The notes: a model not told the origin generated them from the letters alone. A DNA stretch of 64,000 bases from Branchiostoma floridae (GCF_000003815.2 NC_049984.1:3164878-3228877), one strand, 5' to 3'. Positions 35,601 through 45,168 are shown, counted from the stretch's first letter. Program-made: numbers and translations.

Positions 35601-38600
35601 CATTACAGTGGTATGTACCAAAGTGCTGTATTTTGTCATAGAAAAAAATAATATAAGAGGTAATAAAAATGATGACGTCATCAATTTGGCCCCCAAAAAG
35701 TCAGATTTAGAATTCTTTAATGCCCATCCATCAACATTCGTTATGGCTCCATTCTTTCTTAATTCATTAATAAGAAAACAGTGGAAGGTCAAAATACCAA
35801 TTTAGCCAACCGAGATACCTTAAATGGGATGGGTTAGCAACCCCTGCCTGTAACAATACACCCTGCTACAGAAACAGTAAGAAAACTTGTTTTCTAATGT
35901 ACCAGCGGGGACTACAAGGGTCTGAACAAATGAAAGAACAAATGGGGTTTGGCAGTACAGAAGGGGATTACGACTGTTTCTAGCCATTATGGGGGGATGA
36001 AATATTTCAAGGATTTCACACAACAAAGTTTGCTACTTGGGAGGCTTTCGAGATGCCCACAGTCTCTTTTCAACCAGGTAGATAATAATGTATCTTGGAG
36101 TTCTCTTGCAATGTGACAGAGGAAATTAATTATCACATGACAAGACACAGTTTCTGTTTCTTGTTTTGACTCACCTCCACGAGACTTGCATTGATGTAAT
36201 CGTTGTCCCCATCCTGGAGTTGTACCCTGCTGTGGTCGTCTGAAATCACAGAAAACATCACAATTATATAATTCTTAAAACACCAGAATCATTCTGCAAA
36301 TTTAAAAGCTTCTCAGCTTAGACCTAGTTGATGGCACTAAAACATAACAGGTCCAGATTACATATATTCACTATTCAATAAACTTTTCGTCTGAAATCAC
36401 AGAAAACATCACAATATAATTCTTAAAACACCAGAATCATTCTGCAGATTTAAAAGCTTCTCAGCTTTGACCTAGTTAATGGCACTAAAACATAACAGGT
36501 CCAGATTACATATATTCACTTTTCAATAAACTTGCTTTATTTGCTTTTGAAAGGATTTATGCAAGCCGCAGTGCCAGATCTTAAAAAATGTTTACCAAGC
36601 TCACTGTGACTGTGTGACATCATAGACAGGATTTAATTTGATTACATGCCTCATGTGACCTAGAAGGAAATGAACTAATTTCATTTGATAGGTGTAAGGA
36701 AGATGTATTCTGTAGTGTAAATTTTGTGCTACATGTACATATATTTCCACACACTATGTGCAAAATAGGTAAGACCATTCCAATTAAATTTTTTTGTCTC
36801 AGAATCTCTGCACCTTTTTTCATAATTTGAAATTTAAAAAAATGGCCAAGACTCCATTCTACAGTGCTGCCAAACTTTGGTTCAGTTTAAAAAAACACAA
36901 TGTCTGGATCTGGTACTTGACTTCAAATTGCAAAACTAAAAATCATCTAAAACTATAAAGTGGTGAGACAATGACACTAAAATGCAATGGCTAGAACCCT
37001 GCAGAATAGAGAAACAAGGGTATTCTGTTCATGTATGGCTTCTGGAGTTATCCACCTGTTCAACCACGAAAACCACAGACATGACCACAAAAATGCACTT
37101 CTGAAAACATAAACATTCTTGACAAAGGTGATTATCAGGGCTCAAAGCACATGTGAGCACTCAAAATTGGAGCTATGCTGCTGAGTATGCACCTTATCTT
37201 TGCCTGTGGGTGCACGTACTAGTACATGTTTGTCTAGGGTTATGTACATAAAGATACTATTGTTCACTAGTACATCATGTACATTATCATTGGCAATGCC
37301 GAGTGTAAAAAAAAACAACTCTGTTCTATCATTTGTTTGAAATTTTAAAATTAGATGTAGAATTTCAGATTCAATTTCTGAAGAGTGACAGTGAGCTTTG
37401 TATTTAGGTTAGCTGGAATTCTAATTTCCATTACACATATTGAACACAAAACAAAACACAAGCAACTATAGCTAACTTGAAAACTTTTCTGCGGATCTAA
37501 TTTTTCAGAATATGTGCACCAGTGCATTTAATTCCAAAATGCATTTCGAACCCTGATAACAATACAGTGTACATTTTAATTGCTGACACAGGTGTACTTA
37601 CACGGGCTGACGTCCCTGTACCTGTTCCTGAACTTGTTCTCCGGTTTCCGCGCACATTTCAACGTGTGGTTGTGTTCCGCCGCCTCTTGCCGTATACCCT
37701 GTACAAACAACAGCGCACACACTACAGGTCATGTAAGGTCACGGCCACTGACAGGTTGCACTTGAATCCACGATGTAACTTTTAAAAAAAATTTCTGCCC
37801 ACATAAAACAGTATAACCATATTTTCCGCAATACCCCAATTTTTAACCATTTCCAAAAAAAATTTTAAAAATTTTGAAACACACTGTAAATCATACCAAG
37901 CAGCTGTAATTGACCATTTATACCGGATGCTGTAAATTTAAATTGCCAAAATGAATACTATTGTCATATAATGCCAAAGTAAATTACAACTTAAAAGATG
38001 ATGTGAAAGAACAAAAATGAAAATATTGACTAAGCTTGATGGTACTTACACGCGTATGCTGAGGGCCGTTCTTAATAAGTCATGGAAACAACATCCTACC
38101 AAAGAACAGTTGTATGGTAATATTCCCGCCATATCAACCATCATCAGGGAGCGTAGGACCAGATTTGCCGGTCATTGTTTTAGGAACAAAGCAGAGCTTG
38201 CTAGTGAACTCATTCTGTGGAAACCAACACACGGGTATGCACATGCTGGGCGACCTATACTAACATACTAGTACATAGACCAGCTTGCTCGTGATGTGGG
38301 GTTGCGGGTTGAGGACTTAGAGAATGCCATGGGGGACAGAGACGTTTGGAAAGAGAGAGTGGACCTGGTCCGGGCAAGCAGCCCGCGACGATGATGATGA
38401 TGTTTGGTATACTTCACTAAGTTAGCGTGTATAGTCATTTGTTAACCTATTTGACTACTTAGATTTCATACTGAAATCAACTTTTTTTATTCTCACGCTC
38501 ACATCAGTTTTGGGGTTCCCAGAGGATGTCGACCGTATAATCAAAGCAACATAGCCAGGGTTCTCCCCAGAATTTTTTAGTAGAGTGGAGGCCGGAGGGG

Positions 38601-41600
38601 CTGGCAAAAATAACCCGCACCAACGCGCTGCACTTTCATGAAAATGGGTTCATTTTGCAATGACAGAGGGTGTCAAATACTACAAGTATAATATACTGTT
38701 GTTATTCCTTTGTTGTGAAGTGGCAAAACTACTATTATTTTGATCATTGCTCATTCACAAGTTTTTGCAGACAATGCTGACTGGAAAAGTGATGCCACTT
38801 GGTACAAAAATCTGTGAATTGTCATTAATCTTAGCAAAACTAACGAAGAAAATAGGGAAGAAACACACTAAATTTGAAAAATAGTATAGTGGAGCTGGCT
38901 GAGAGTATAGTGGAGGGCCTCCCTTAAGCCACTCTCTGGGGAGAACCCTGATAGCCTTAGGTAAAGTTCCAAACAGTTCCTGGAAAAGCTGTTTGCCCAG
39001 TTGTCTGGTACAAATTCCAAACAAACATTTGGCTTTTAGCATACAAGTTTTGCCAACACTACAGTTCCACACAGTACCAGTCTCTAGTCAGACTTACGAC
39101 TAGTAACTACATATTCAGGGCTCGAAATACTGGGTGCATGTGCACCCAGGTGCACCCAAAATTAGAGCTGTGCACCCAATTATTTTCTGTGGGTGCACAG
39201 GGTGCACCCAAATATTTTCTTACACTTATGTCTGTAAAAATATCAAAGTATACCAGACTGAGTGTATATCATATTCTGGACATCTAAGTGTTGGAAAGAT
39301 AATGAAAATGTCTGTCATGGCACTTGTTTAAGAAGAATTTGATAGCCTGTAACTAGGTTTTGCTGTTAGGTTATTACTTAAATTTAAGTGGTGCACCCAA
39401 AAAGTTTTTGCACCCAATTTTTTAAGCTGGGTGCAACAGTGCACCTAATCCCAAAAATTAATTTCGAGCCCTGTGTATTTCTTGCTAACAAAATTTTTTC
39501 TCAAAAATTCAAGCAGACAATCAAAATACTTTTCAGGCACTGAAGCATGTTGAATGTACAATGCACATCTTTAGACATCAAAATTCGAGCAGGAGTTGAT
39601 ACCTTAGTATTGACAGTCTGATCTAGAATTGAATGGCTGTATGTACATGTACAGATTCATTGCTCTTTTTGCTCAATACACGTATTAACACAAATGCACC
39701 TAAACAGAAAGTATGAACGTAGGCTAACCATTGGAAGAAGAAGAAAACCTTTGATAAGTTGAGAAACACCTGGCCATCGTACCACGTTTTGATGATCCCT
39801 TATATTAAGTTATAATTACTATAATTTTCCCACTGACACTAGCATTAAGAGTCCTGTATAGGGATGTGTACAATCAATTAGGTACAGGTACAAAATGGAA
39901 CACTGATGTACTGGTACTGGACCTGTATCTAATTAGTGCAAGCCAGGCAGGATAACAGGTCAGGGGATGGCCACTTTGACAGATAAAATTACTGTGAAAT
40001 TACCATAGCAGTCTCTGAGCCCCAGTGAGGGAAAAGCAACAATTCTGTAAGGGTCAAATTTTTGTTGCATCATGTGTCTACCATATAATAAACAGGTTTT
40101 TATTGGTTCAAACAGGCTTCTATCCTTTTTAATACATTGTTTTGCCATTATAACATATTATAATATAATATCATGATATAATAGTCAATGCCATGCATTT
40201 ATGTCAGGACTTATTAGGTCCGGACCTGTACCTAAACCTCTGGATTCGAATCCAGACCTGTACCTAAACGTGGGTTTAGGTACGCATCCCTAGTCCTGTA
40301 TATATCTTCTGTCCATATAGACCAAACTTTCTTAGTCCACAAAGTGGTCTTCTTGAGAAGGTTTGACAGGGATTAGATTTGTAAACAAAAAAAAGATAAA
40401 CAAAAAAACATAACAGGAGACAGAGAGAGTAAGCCCACCTGTGACCTCTGTGGTAAGGCCAAGGCCCAAGGGCATATGACATCATTCATACATGATTGAC
40501 AGCAGGACAGTACCATGTCATTAACGGCTTTACCTAGTCTATATTTATAAACCCTTCCACGGCAACATCTGCCACTCAAGGGGCAAATGTACATCATGGC
40601 TTCTTGAATAGAACTGCTAGTAGCTTGTTCCACACCTTTAGATCTTTTTCTTTAACCTTCTTGAAGCCGAGGGGTAGGGTTGGTCCAGACCTGAATACCT
40701 GTTCCTATACCTTAAAATAAACTAACTCACTAAGTGGATATGCCTTTTAAAGACTACAGATAAACAAATTGCATATCAATGAAGACAATTGTTGCAGTTA
40801 AATAAAAATTAAGAAAACTTTGTTTTGAGGTTCAATATGTAAATCTTCATCCAAAGATGGCAATCTATTACAATAAAAATTGGTTGGCTACATCTAAAAT
40901 TGACACATACTTAATCAAACATGTTTAGGTACATGTTCAGGTCCGGACCTGTACCTAAACCCGTGTACCTAAAATCTACTAGTATCTAAAGGTACAAAGC
41001 TCTACTGAAGGTTTATCCAGAGTTCTTAACTTGCCTTTGCTAGGCAAGGTACAGCAAGAAGTTTAAATTTTAAAATTTACTACCTTAAGGTACAAAGCTC
41101 TACTGAAGGTTTATCCACAGTTCTTAACTTGCCTTTGCTAGGCAAGGTACAGCAAGAAGTTTAAATTTTAAAATTTACTACCTTAAGGTACAAAGCTCTA
41201 CTGAAGGTTTATCCAGAGTTCTTAACTTGCCTTTGCTAGGCAAGGTACAGCAAGAAGTTTAAATTTTAAAATTTACTACCTTAACTGAATGTTTGAAAAT
41301 AGTCTAGGATTCTAGAAACCAAGTCAGAAACCAAGTCTGATTCTAGAAACCAAGTCAGAAATGTAATATTTGACATGATTTCAAGATACACAGTAAACAA
41401 TGTCAGGGTCATTTTTGAGAGATAACCATTCTGCCTTGGAGCACAGTTAGATTAATGGTGTCATCAATTATTCATCTGAATGTGTCTACATCAGTGGCTT
41501 TTGGCACAGCTAGATTGCATTTTCACTTTAACAAGGAATAAATCTGTTTACTAAATGAATGAATGTCGATACTACAAAGTACAAGTCCTTTCTTGGGCGT

Positions 41601-41682
41601 TCTTATGTCTTCGCCAAGGCGTTTTTATCAAGGGAGTTTATCCTGGTAGTTTTTGCTGCATGCATGTATGTACGCACACACA

Positions 41683-41751
<69 letters not shown>

Positions 41752-44700
41752 CAACTTACATACATGTCTGACTCTGAGGTATCTCAGATAGAGACCAACA
41801 AACTATTTGAAGCAGGGTTGTAGCCAGCGCCTGTCCTTTCGTCCTTTGACGGAATTTTGCAGCTGGGGATGGAAAAAAAATTTGCCCATCCTCGCCTTTG
41901 TGAGACCAAAATCAATATGTAAAGATATTATTTAACTGTCTCCTTGTGCAATTCTTCACCAAAATAGATGCCGTTGAACAGCTAAGTCTACCAGCAAAGT
42001 TTACACCTCAAAATGCAGGAAATAGCATTTCAGAGGGTCTAGATTTCAAAATTTTTCAGGGGAGCATGCCCCCGGACCCCAGTAGGAAGGCGCGATGTTT
42101 CGCGCCTTGGACACTCGACAAGATTCAAAATCAAGGGGACGTAAAAGGATTTCAGGCTGGCTACAAGCAACCCTGATTTGAAGCATAAATTTCTTCAATT
42201 CTTGTCACCAGTCAAGTACTAGTACAAAATGAACATTACAGGAGCAGCTTGTTCCTATGAAACGTTCACAATCAATTTTCTCTCAGTCTGATACAAGTAG
42301 TTTCAAAACGTTTAGGTACAATTATTAAAGGAGAATTAACATTATTCATTAAGTTTCCTTTGGCACTTCCAAAAATCTATCTTCTGTCACTCATACTGCT
42401 AATAGGAACACAGGGCTGACAATACTGGGAGCATATGCACCTTTGCGCATCTATTAATGTATTGGTGTTTGGTGCACCTAAATGTTCAGGTTAGGTGTAC
42501 CAGTGCACCTACAAGTGGTCGCTTGGGCCACGTTGCTTAATGCTTGTGTCTATTGGGAGGAAAATCGGGACCGGCCAAAAGCGGTCGTTATAGGCCGATG
42601 GTCGTCTTACGGACGTGGTCGCTTATACAAGTTTCACTGTACTCTCAAATACTTACTAATTTCAAGCATTGGCACTACAACATTTGTACTAGTATATGCA
42701 TACTAGTAGTACACGTACACCTGGCATCACAGAACTGCATGTGCCACTTAACGTCTATAATTAGGGTGTGTCCAATCTGCCAATTATCTCTATTTTCCCC
42801 ATAATTGGTCTGATTTACGTCACCTTTCTAAAGCTGCACAACTGCATTGTGTCCAAAGGGTAACCTACCAGCTCGGGCTATTGTAAGGGTTAGGTACTGA
42901 TACATACTGCAGCAGTCCAGGGCTCGAAATACTTTTTTCTGCATACCTGCACTCAGGCTTTTAGCTAGGATTTTATAATAGGGAGTCCAAAGTTATTGGT
43001 GAGTCGCGGTAAGTGACTATTGTAGGGGGGTCTGTGGGCATCCACCTTCCATGGTACAGAGTTTTTGATGATTTTAAGTTTAAAAAGTGCATTCTTAGGT
43101 TTACCAAGAGGCAAAAATACTGTTCCAGAGGTCATAGTAGAAGACTGTGACCACAGATGACCTGGTAGCTTCCCTGGTCAATCAGAATTTCATGCTTGTA
43201 AGACGATTTTCTCTGTAGTGAAAGGGCGTCCAGGGGCATCAAATTTCTTGTTATTCTAAGAAAAGTGCATCCAGATGACCAGTTGACGCATGCCTGGCTA
43301 AAAGCCTGCCTGCACTTGTGCAGGTAACATTGAAAATTACCTGTACCAGACAAATTTTACCTGCACCACTCTGAATTTAGGAAGTATGGATCATGCTAAA
43401 ATTGTTCAGGAACCATTGCTATAGGTGGTAAAACTAAAAGCCAATGCAGCTAAGAACAACCCACATACACCTACATCATAGGACATTTATGTGTAAAACC
43501 CAGTACATGGACCAGTGCAGGTAGACACCAGAAATACCTGCACAGCTCGAATTTTACCTGCACTAACCTGCATATGCAGGTGGTATTTCGAGCCCTGATA
43601 CTGGGTTTGGGGAATTGTGGAACTCGGACGTACCCCTACTCTAATCAGAGAAAATAATACATGTGCTTAAGGTGTGGCCAGGTCAACGACTTAGCACCCC
43701 CTTTAATGGACTATCCCTCCAGTGGCGTGAAAACTGACACCCCCTACAATTAAGGACTGCCTTTCTCATGGCATGAAAAATGCTGCTCCTACATATAAAT
43801 GCCATACTAATGGCATGAAAATTCATGATTCAGGACACCATTCCGACTGACCAACATACAAGCATCAACATTATTTCATAATCCAAAAACAGTACTGCCA
43901 ACTACATCTACATCTACATATCTATACCCCCAGATAACCCCACGAGGGGCAAAGTAGGGAGGGGGGGGGGGGGTGAGCTGAGGCTCCCGGGTTAGAACTA
44001 GACCTAGACCTGACCACATCTTTCTGACTACATGAAACAACAAAAAAGATTCAGGTGTCGATGTTATAAAAAAAGAAATTCCACGTGATTACCTACACCC
44101 ATTACAAAACTTTGCTGTAGATGAAAAAAAGATATTTGGGAGCTAGAAAAAAAGCCATTTCACGGAGATCAGATCGCATGTGCAGCGACAAGAATTCAAG
44201 GTAATATGTTAAAGGATAAGGCCCACAAGAAGAAAAGAAAACCCATCTGGACGTTGTTATGCAAATCGAAACAAATTATGGTCGAGACAAGTCACCAGGA
44301 CTGTTTTCTTTTCGAGGCCTTTACCTTTGACATAGTACCTAGAATTCCTCACCTGTCACCACACATGCCTTCTGATCTCTGTGAAAGGACTTACTGTAAG
44401 TGCATTTAAGTTTGCGGGGACTTACTTTCACGTTAGCGGGAAAATGGAGTGTTCGTGGTGGTTTTAAGTTCCCGGTAGCGCCATAGACTGAAGTCACATA
44501 CTGGTCCCTATTGAAAACCAGTGTACTAGCACTGAATAGGCTACCCAGGTGTATGAAAATAAACAACAACAAAAAACAAAACAAAACATACTAAAATGAG
44601 AAAATGTTTGTGGTGGTTTTAAGTTCGTGGTGAAGTGGCCACCACGAAAACCGCGAACATTTCTGCATTTACAGTATCAAAAAAAGGTTGACTGATCGAT

Positions 44701-45168
44701 CATAAATAGACTCCCTGATAGATTTATTATCCAGGTGTCATGTGTTCCTGTGTGTTCCTGTGTATGAACACCTGACTGTTCCTACCGTCAACTCTGCAGG
44801 GTCTGAGTTCTGATGATTTCTCCAGCACAAACTGTACGTTTCCCTGTACTGTAGATCCTCAAAATTTAAGCGTAAAGCTAAAAGGCGGTCAGTTTGAAGA
44901 CTCCCACGCTCCGAAACAGACTTCAAATTGTTAGAAGTATAGTTTTGCTTTCATCTTTAACGTGCAGAGAACCTCAACACCAGTCGTGTAGCGTTGTTCT
45001 TCGCTGTCCACCAAAGAAAAGAAAAGGGAACCGAAAGGCCTGTCCACCCACGGACTGACCAGGCCAGAGGGGTCGCCCCTCTTGACCAGAAGCCTTCTGA
45101 GGCGAGCTCACCTGATAAACCTGCCCCCACGCGCCGGATTTGTCGATCTCCCGGAACTCCGCCTCCAT
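20660..45168 (-). CDS. PTPN1/PTPN2-like: Non-receptor tyrosine phosphatase, PTPN1/PTPN2 pro-ortholog, complete, 10 coding exons
   Basis: ER-anchored phosphotyrosine phosphatase of the PTP1B/TC-PTP family, whose vertebrate members dephosphorylate insulin receptor, JAKs and STATs. Coding exons: 45168-45112, 37698-37602, 36239-36175, 33882-33847, 31402-31304, 30682-30533, 29532-29323, 28936-28748, 23380-23196, 20864-20660. Phases join cleanly to 430 residues (human PTP1B 435). Visible motifs: [14 protein letters not shown] (pTyr loop), [28 protein letters not shown] loop at 183-185 (general acid D185), [11 protein letters not shown] with nucleophile C219 and R225, [13 protein letters not shown] (Q-loop). 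The tail has KPPPLPPR, fitting a PxxPxR SH3 ligand as in PTP1B, and ends in a basic stretch plus a hydrophobic anchor (WLFWKPILL...LYLLHRW). One gene in place of the vertebrate pair suggests the pre-duplication state. Exons 3, 4, 8 and 9 border tandem duplications. Confidence 0.96.
20930..21498. mobile_element. CAGGGCT-ended element (GTGCAGGTA subfamily) interrupted by a LINE
   Basis: The left end is CAGGGCTTTTTTTGTATA, the right end CATTCGACCCT. Internal TACCTGCACC motifs match the copies at 26002 and 42918. Between CCACTCTGA and TTTAAGAAGTATGGATCAT, which are contiguous in the other copies apart from small changes, lies a truncated LINE (about 20998-21268). Confidence 0.65.
20998..21268 (+). 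mobile_element. 5'-truncated LINE, RT C-terminus and (GATGTA)n tail
   Basis: Translation gives [17 protein letters not shown], then [18 protein letters not shown] and [16 protein letters not shown] before a stop. A poly-C run and a GGAGATGTAGATGTAGA tail follow. The same 3' region occurs on the minus strand at about 43905-44010. Confidence 0.8.
22865..23172. mobile_element. hAT-like element next to phosphatase exon 9
   Basis: Ends are CAGGCTTTTCGC... and ...GCTAAAAGCTTG, flanked by near-identical octamers AAGACACA and ACGACACA. It lies 23 bp downstream of the exon 9 donor on the gene strand and belongs to the family of 8555-8913. Confidence 0.7.
23541..23588. repeat. Copy of the acceptor region of phosphatase exon 9
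   Basis: Forty-eight bases repeat 23362-23409 with about three differences, 179 bp upstream on the gene strand. The shared text includes the pyrimidine tract, the CAG acceptor (gene-strand CGTCCCCTTTCAG) and the first exon bases (AGCCCAG). The copy therefore carries a decoy acceptor. Confidence 0.85.
23590..23916. mobile_element. hAT-like element, TAGGGCTG ends
   Basis: Ends TAGGGCTGTGTACCTA / TAGGTACACAGCTCTA are inverted, flanked by a perfect 8-bp duplication ACAGTAAG. Repeated GTACCTGTACCT/GGTCCGGACCTG motifs lie inside. A relative is at 39859-40292. Confidence 0.85.
24868..25078. mobile_element. Palindromic MITE, TACTGTAAATGCA family, copy C
   Basis: It begins TACTGTAAATGCATTTAAG and ends TTCTGCATTTACAGT, inverted relative to copy A. 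It lies in intron 8 of the phosphatase gene. Confidence 0.7.
25252..25580. mobile_element. TAAGGCCACACC-type MITE lacking its left end
   Basis: From ATAAAAAATATGGAGC to CCGGTGTGGCC-like right end (TCGGTGTGGCCTTAA) it is nearly identical to 16910-17235, but the left inverted repeat is missing. It is replaced by sequence containing ACCTCTGCTTGGAGAGTAC. Confidence 0.7.
25825..26539. mobile_element. TIR element with nested CAGGGCTCGAAAT element
   Basis: The outer ends TAGGCCATGTTGATTTGAT... and ...TCAAATCAACATGGCCTTA form an inverted repeat of about 33 bp. A GTGCAGGTA-subfamily copy (26002-26343) is inserted inside. Internal text (CATCAGTTTTGGGGTTCC) recurs at about 38500, where another degraded copy lies. 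Confidence 0.7.
26002..26343. mobile_element. CAGGGCTCGAAAT-ended element, GTGCAGGTA subfamily
   Basis: It has perfect inverted ends. TGCAGGT replaces TGCACCC at the corresponding internal motif positions seen in the GTGCACCCA subfamily. No coding capacity was seen. Confidence 0.75.
27002..27179. mobile_element. Pogo/Tigger-like MITE
   Basis: Ends TACAGTGGAAGCCAGTTAAT and ATTAAGCGGCTTCCACTGTA are inverted, with TA termini. It is GC-richer than its surroundings and lies in intron 8 of the phosphatase. Confidence 0.75.
27691..27866. repeat. CA/GACA microsatellite
   Basis: It mixes (CA)n, CAGACAGA and CACAAACA tracts. Spurious open frames rich in Cys/Val or Thr/His run through it on both strands. 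It sits directly downstream of the exon 8 array on the gene strand. Confidence 0.9.
27907..28826. repeat. Eight tandem copies of the end and donor of phosphatase exon 8
   Basis: Exon 8 text (CCTCTCCCAGTGTACTGATG ... CTCTAACACGGCGAG on the plus strand) begins at 27907, 28026, 28141, 28260, 28379, 28502, 28629 and 28747. The last is the authentic exon. Spacing is 115-127 bp and varies in steps of about 4 because of (AAAC)n tracts. Each copy retains about 75 bp of coding text ([20 protein letters not shown]) and the exon donor GAG|GTTTGT. In the seven intronic copies, ACACACAGACAGGCAAACAC replaces the upstream half of the exon. Confidence 0.93.
31042..31155 (+). mobile_element. LINE RT C-terminal fragment
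   Basis: It reads [19 protein letters not shown], then [18 protein letters not shown] and a stop, the standard end of a non-LTR ORF2. The 3' UTR seems to run on to about 31215. It is in intron 5 of the phosphatase, antisense. Confidence 0.7.
31514..31809. mobile_element. Element with AGTGCTCGAAATAC ends
   Basis: It starts AGTGCTCGAAATACTTTC and ends GTATTTTGAGCACT; it contains the GCAACCTGAGTCAAAAGCCA and TTGCGCCAAGCAAAATGTGG blocks shared with 9352-9655 and about 30100-30440. It lies just upstream of exon 5 on the gene strand. Confidence 0.65.
32183..32755. repeat. Long inverted repeat, arms about 190 bp, phosphatase intron 4
   Basis: Plus-strand text at about 32183-32365 (AGAGAATGTGGCATGCATCA, ACATCACATGGCAAGT, AGGTGCCAAGAA) recurs inverted at about 32545-32755 with insertions and mismatches (AGAGAATGTGGCATCAAGAC, ACATGGCAAGT, GGTGCCAAGAA). 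A spacer of about 180 bp separates them. No open frame was recognised. Confidence 0.7.
33151..33450. mobile_element. Diverged TAAGGCCA-type MITE
   Basis: Ends TAAGGCCATGCCAATTGAT and ATCAAATTGGTGTCCTTCA less one base are inverted and related to the 16870 element; TGGTTCTCA lies inside each end. It is inserted in the degenerate array. Confidence 0.55.
33501..33827. mobile_element. Long-TIR MITE, TTAAGCTAAGGCCACAACCC family
   Basis: The left TTAAGCTAAGGCCACAACCC GTCGTATG and right CATATGACGGG-like end (GTATGACGGGTTGTGCCC, TTAGCTTTAA) form an inverted repeat of about 30-40 bp, with GC-rich text between. It ends 20 bp before phosphatase exon 4. Confidence 0.75.
35427..35819. mobile_element. piggyBac-like MITE in a TTAA site, with internal hairpin
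   Basis: Flanked by TTAA on both sides (35423-35426, 35820-35823); termini GGTATCTCGGTTG and CAACCGAGATACC are inverted. A second inverted repeat of about 38 bp lies inside (TTGCGCAAACTGATATCTAC at left; GTAGATATCAATTTGCGCAA near 35550). Confidence 0.75.
36237..36535. repeat. 151-bp tandem duplication of the acceptor of phosphatase exon 3
   Basis: Text beginning CGTCTGAAATCACAGAAAAC occurs at 36237 and again at 36388, followed by almost identical sequence through TTCAATAAACTT. On the gene strand the shared text includes GTGATTTCAG|ACGA, that is the true acceptor and the first exon bases. A second complete acceptor therefore lies 151 bp upstream. Confidence 0.9.
37990..38405 (+). mobile_element. 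LINE ORF2 C-terminal fragment with (GAT)n tail
   Basis: It reads [40 protein letters not shown] and, past an in-frame stop near 38269, [20 protein letters not shown] before a GATGATGATGATG tail. This is typical of a non-LTR retrotransposon end. Intron 1 of the phosphatase, antisense. Confidence 0.7.
38556..38950. mobile_element. TIR element, CAGGGTTCTCCCCAGA ends
   Basis: Perfect inverted ends CAGGGTTCTCCCCAGA / TCTGGGGAGAACCCTG; ATAGC flanks both sides (38551-38555, 38951-38955), a possible 5-bp target duplication. No coding region. Confidence 0.7.
39116..39473. mobile_element. CAGGGCTCGAAAT-ended element, GTGCACCCA subfamily, copy B
   Basis: Same ends and internal GTGCACCC motifs as 7943-8299; about the same length. 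Intron 1 of the phosphatase. Confidence 0.75.
39859..40292. mobile_element. hAT-like element, TAGGGATG ends
   Basis: Ends TAGGGATG / CATCCCTA flanked by a perfect octamer duplication GTCCTGTA (39851-39858, 40293-40300). The subterminal GGTCCGGACCTGTACCTAAA motif matches 23590-23916. It is inserted inside an older CAGTCAAACC-type MITE. Confidence 0.85.
40991..41284. repeat. 98-bp tandem repeat, three units
   Basis: GGTACAAAGCTCTACTGAAG starts units at 40991, 41089 and 41187, nearly identical. The first bases of the unit are the right end of a hAT-like element (AAAGCTCTA), so the array grew from a transposon/host junction. Confidence 0.9.
41675..41750. repeat. CACG/CA microsatellite
   Basis: Runs of (CACG)n followed by (CA)n. 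Confidence 0.9.
41813..42175. mobile_element. hAT-like element, CAGGGTTGTAGCCAGC ends
   Basis: Inverted ends CAGGGTTGTAGCCAGC / GGCTGGCTACAAGCAACCCTG (minus its first base), flanked by a perfect octamer ATTTGAAG on each side. Family of 47566-47917. Confidence 0.8.
42918..43597. mobile_element. CAGGGCTCGAAAT element (GTGCAGGTA subfamily) with nested hAT
   Basis: The outer ends are perfect inverted repeats. A CAGGCTTTTAGC hAT-like element at 42954-43308 is inserted inside with a perfect octamer duplication CCTGCACT (42946-42953, 43309-43316). The hAT insertion is therefore younger. Confidence 0.85.
43905..44010 (-). mobile_element. LINE 3' tail, minus strand
   Basis: ACTACATCTACATCTACATA, a G-run and GAGGCTCCCGGGTTAGA read on the minus strand as the same 3' UTR and (GATGTA)n tail as the LINE at 20998-21268. 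Confidence 0.65.
44392..44676. mobile_element. Palindromic MITE, TACTGTAAATGCA family, copy D
   Basis: Ends TACTGTAAGTGCATTTAAG and TTCTGCATTTACAGTA. It is longer than other copies because of an A-rich insert (about 44535-44595). Confidence 0.65.

Noticed and set aside
38030-38055. A second copy of the phosphatase exon 2 donor (GTACTTACACG)
   Set aside because: Only 11 bases match and they fall inside a LINE coding fragment; judged chance similarity.
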